From NCBI RefSeq assembly GCF_034928825.1, contig NZ_JAYFUL010000006.1:173773-237772 (forward strand): a stretch of DNA of 64,000 bases, in the 5' to 3' direction. Shown one piece after another: positions 63,130-64,000 of this stretch. A model generated the notes under the pieces. That model ran no database searches, was not told the DNA's origin, and saw only the letters and a list, made by a program, of their open reading frames with translations. A program made the translations under genes and the position numbers. Each line of letters starts with the position of its first letter. Position 1 is the stretch's first letter. The DNA comes from Arcicella aquatica (GTDB lineage Bacteria > Bacteroidota > Bacteroidia > Cytophagales > Spirosomataceae).

Positions 63130-64000
63130 TATGCGTCTGAAATAGCTTGACAGTTTCTAAAAAGCCTTTTCAGGTTGTTTTTTCACCACATTAGAAAACC
63201 TTATTTTTTTATAAGGATACCATCTTAATTTTTCAACTTGCCCAAAATGATGACATTGGATGGGCGTTTTGTAGTCAAGCGAGGCATGAGGACGGTAATT
63301 ATTGTAGGTCTCAATCACCTGCGGAATCGCCTTTAAAGCTGCCTCTTCCGATACAAAACCATTGCCTAAATTGAACTCTTCTTTTAGGGTTCGGTTGAGT
63401 CTTTCAGCCATCGAATTTTCATTGGGTTCTGCCGAAGAACACATACTCATTTTGATACCCGCTTTCTGAATTAAATCCACGTAAGCCCACGAACAATATT
63501 GAACACCTCGGTCAGAATGATGAATTAATTCTGTCCTCTTTTTACGGGTTTGCAAAGCCATTTTCAAAAGCACCCACGGGACCTTTTGCTTCCAAGGTTG
63601 GTTGCAAAGCCCAGCCCACAATCTTGCGAGAAAAAGCATCCATAATCAAAGATAAATACACAAAACCACGACCCACTTGAATGTACGTCATATCGCTCAC
63701 CCAGAGCTGTTCACTACCCGTCGGAATAAAATCTTTTATCCGATTTGGGTATTTTTTATACGAGTGATCCGACTGAGTAGTCACCACCTTATAATGCTTC
63801 TGTTTGACCAATAAACCCTCTTTTTTCATCAACTGGTGCAGTTTATCACGACCAATTTTTAACTGATGGAAAAAAAAGAAAGGTTTTATTAACTCATACA
63901 ACTTCCCTGAACCAATCCCAGGAATACGCTTACGAATCCGTTTGATTTCTCCGAGAACCAAGTCGAATTCAAACACATTCTTCTCCATTTGCTTGATAGC
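63130..64000 (-). mobile_element. Partial IS3-family insertion sequence
   Basis: The element covers the broken OrfB and a short non-coding end; the segment TTTCAGACGCATACG read from the minus strand near 63126-63150 is a candidate terminal end, but its partner is outside the window, so neither the inverted repeats nor a target duplication can be confirmed. Confidence 0.6.
63157..64000 (-). pseudogene. IS3-family transposase OrfB, frameshifted and cut by the window end
   Basis: Two overlapping frames make one integrase-core transposase. Frame one (63542 to the window end) carries the HTH_21 region (RIPGIGSGKLYELI) and the first catalytic Asp in LWVSDMTYI. Frame two (63157-63639) carries the second Asp in IHHSDRGVQYCS and the Glu in NSMAERLNRTLKEE. 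The reading frame changes near 63561-63582, between GPVG and LLKMALQT, within the fold and not at an orfA/orfB slip site. The frame is still open at base 64000, so the N-terminus and orfA lie outside. Probably a dead or misassembled insertion sequence. Confidence 0.87.

Noticed and set aside
1..64000. CRISPR array
   Set aside because: No set of regularly spaced identical 24-40 base repeats with unique spacers was seen; the tandem arrays at 2 kb and 36.2 kb have no such spacers, and there are no cas genes.
1..64000. Ribosomal RNA operon or prophage
   Set aside because: No rRNA segments and no phage structural, packaging or integrase genes were recognised.

Overview
The window is a low-GC chromosomal segment of a Bacteroidota bacterium, most likely a Cytophagales relative (an Arcicella/Flectobacillus-type lineage is a guess from gene content). 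Support comes from promoters of the TTTG-N19/20-TAnnTTTG type instead of -35/-10 boxes, few Shine-Dalgarno sequences, a short primary sigma factor, menaquinone synthesis (menD), an HU-CCDC81/SPOR protein, TonB-type envelope proteins and M61/M1 secreted peptidases.

Layout. 0-2.3 kb: an SDR, a BatE-like TPR/SH3 protein, and four identical tRNA-Lys(TTT) genes in tandem. 2.6-9.8 kb: a type I restriction-modification operon in the order hsdR - YhcG/DUF1016 nuclease - hsdS - hsdM, with a palindrome-rich repeat between hsdS and hsdM. 9.9-30.6 kb: an accessory signalling and stress region. It holds a multi-PAS histidine kinase followed by a truncated response regulator, a membrane LytTR regulator, an acyltransferase, AraC, a GliT-like reductase with an SDR, a LytS/LytR pair followed by secreted proteins, a Na+/H+ antiporter, a frameshifted SMR exporter, the ohrR-ohr operon, a phosphotransferase, thioredoxin, a TetR-SDR pair sharing a palindromic operator, and HxlR with DoxX. 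30.8-42.1 kb: mostly minus-strand housekeeping genes (M1 peptidase, holA, acpH, rpoD, pnp, rpsO, lptF/G), with slyD and a dCMP deaminase on the plus strand. 42.4-57.5 kb: mostly plus-strand genes (tRNA-Met, menD, cyclophilin, an envelope block of TPR protein, beta-barrel, HU/SPOR and TonB-like genes, then folC and trmB). 57.6-63 kb: gapA, dapD, cvfB, an XRE regulator and a MazG-type pyrophosphohydrolase, with two long non-coding gaps, one carrying a parS-like site. 63.1 kb to the end: a broken, partial IS3-family transposase.

No large unknown multi-gene system stands out. The most useful leads are the R-YhcG-S-M operon beside the tRNA array, the TetR circuit whose operator sits inside two promoters, the four-gene envelope block at 48.5-55.4 kb, three clear gene-decay events (response regulator stub, SMR frameshift, IS3 frameshift), several long perfect inverted repeats between genes, and the parS-like sequence at 62.3 kb. 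All functions are inferred by reading the sequence; no database search was run.
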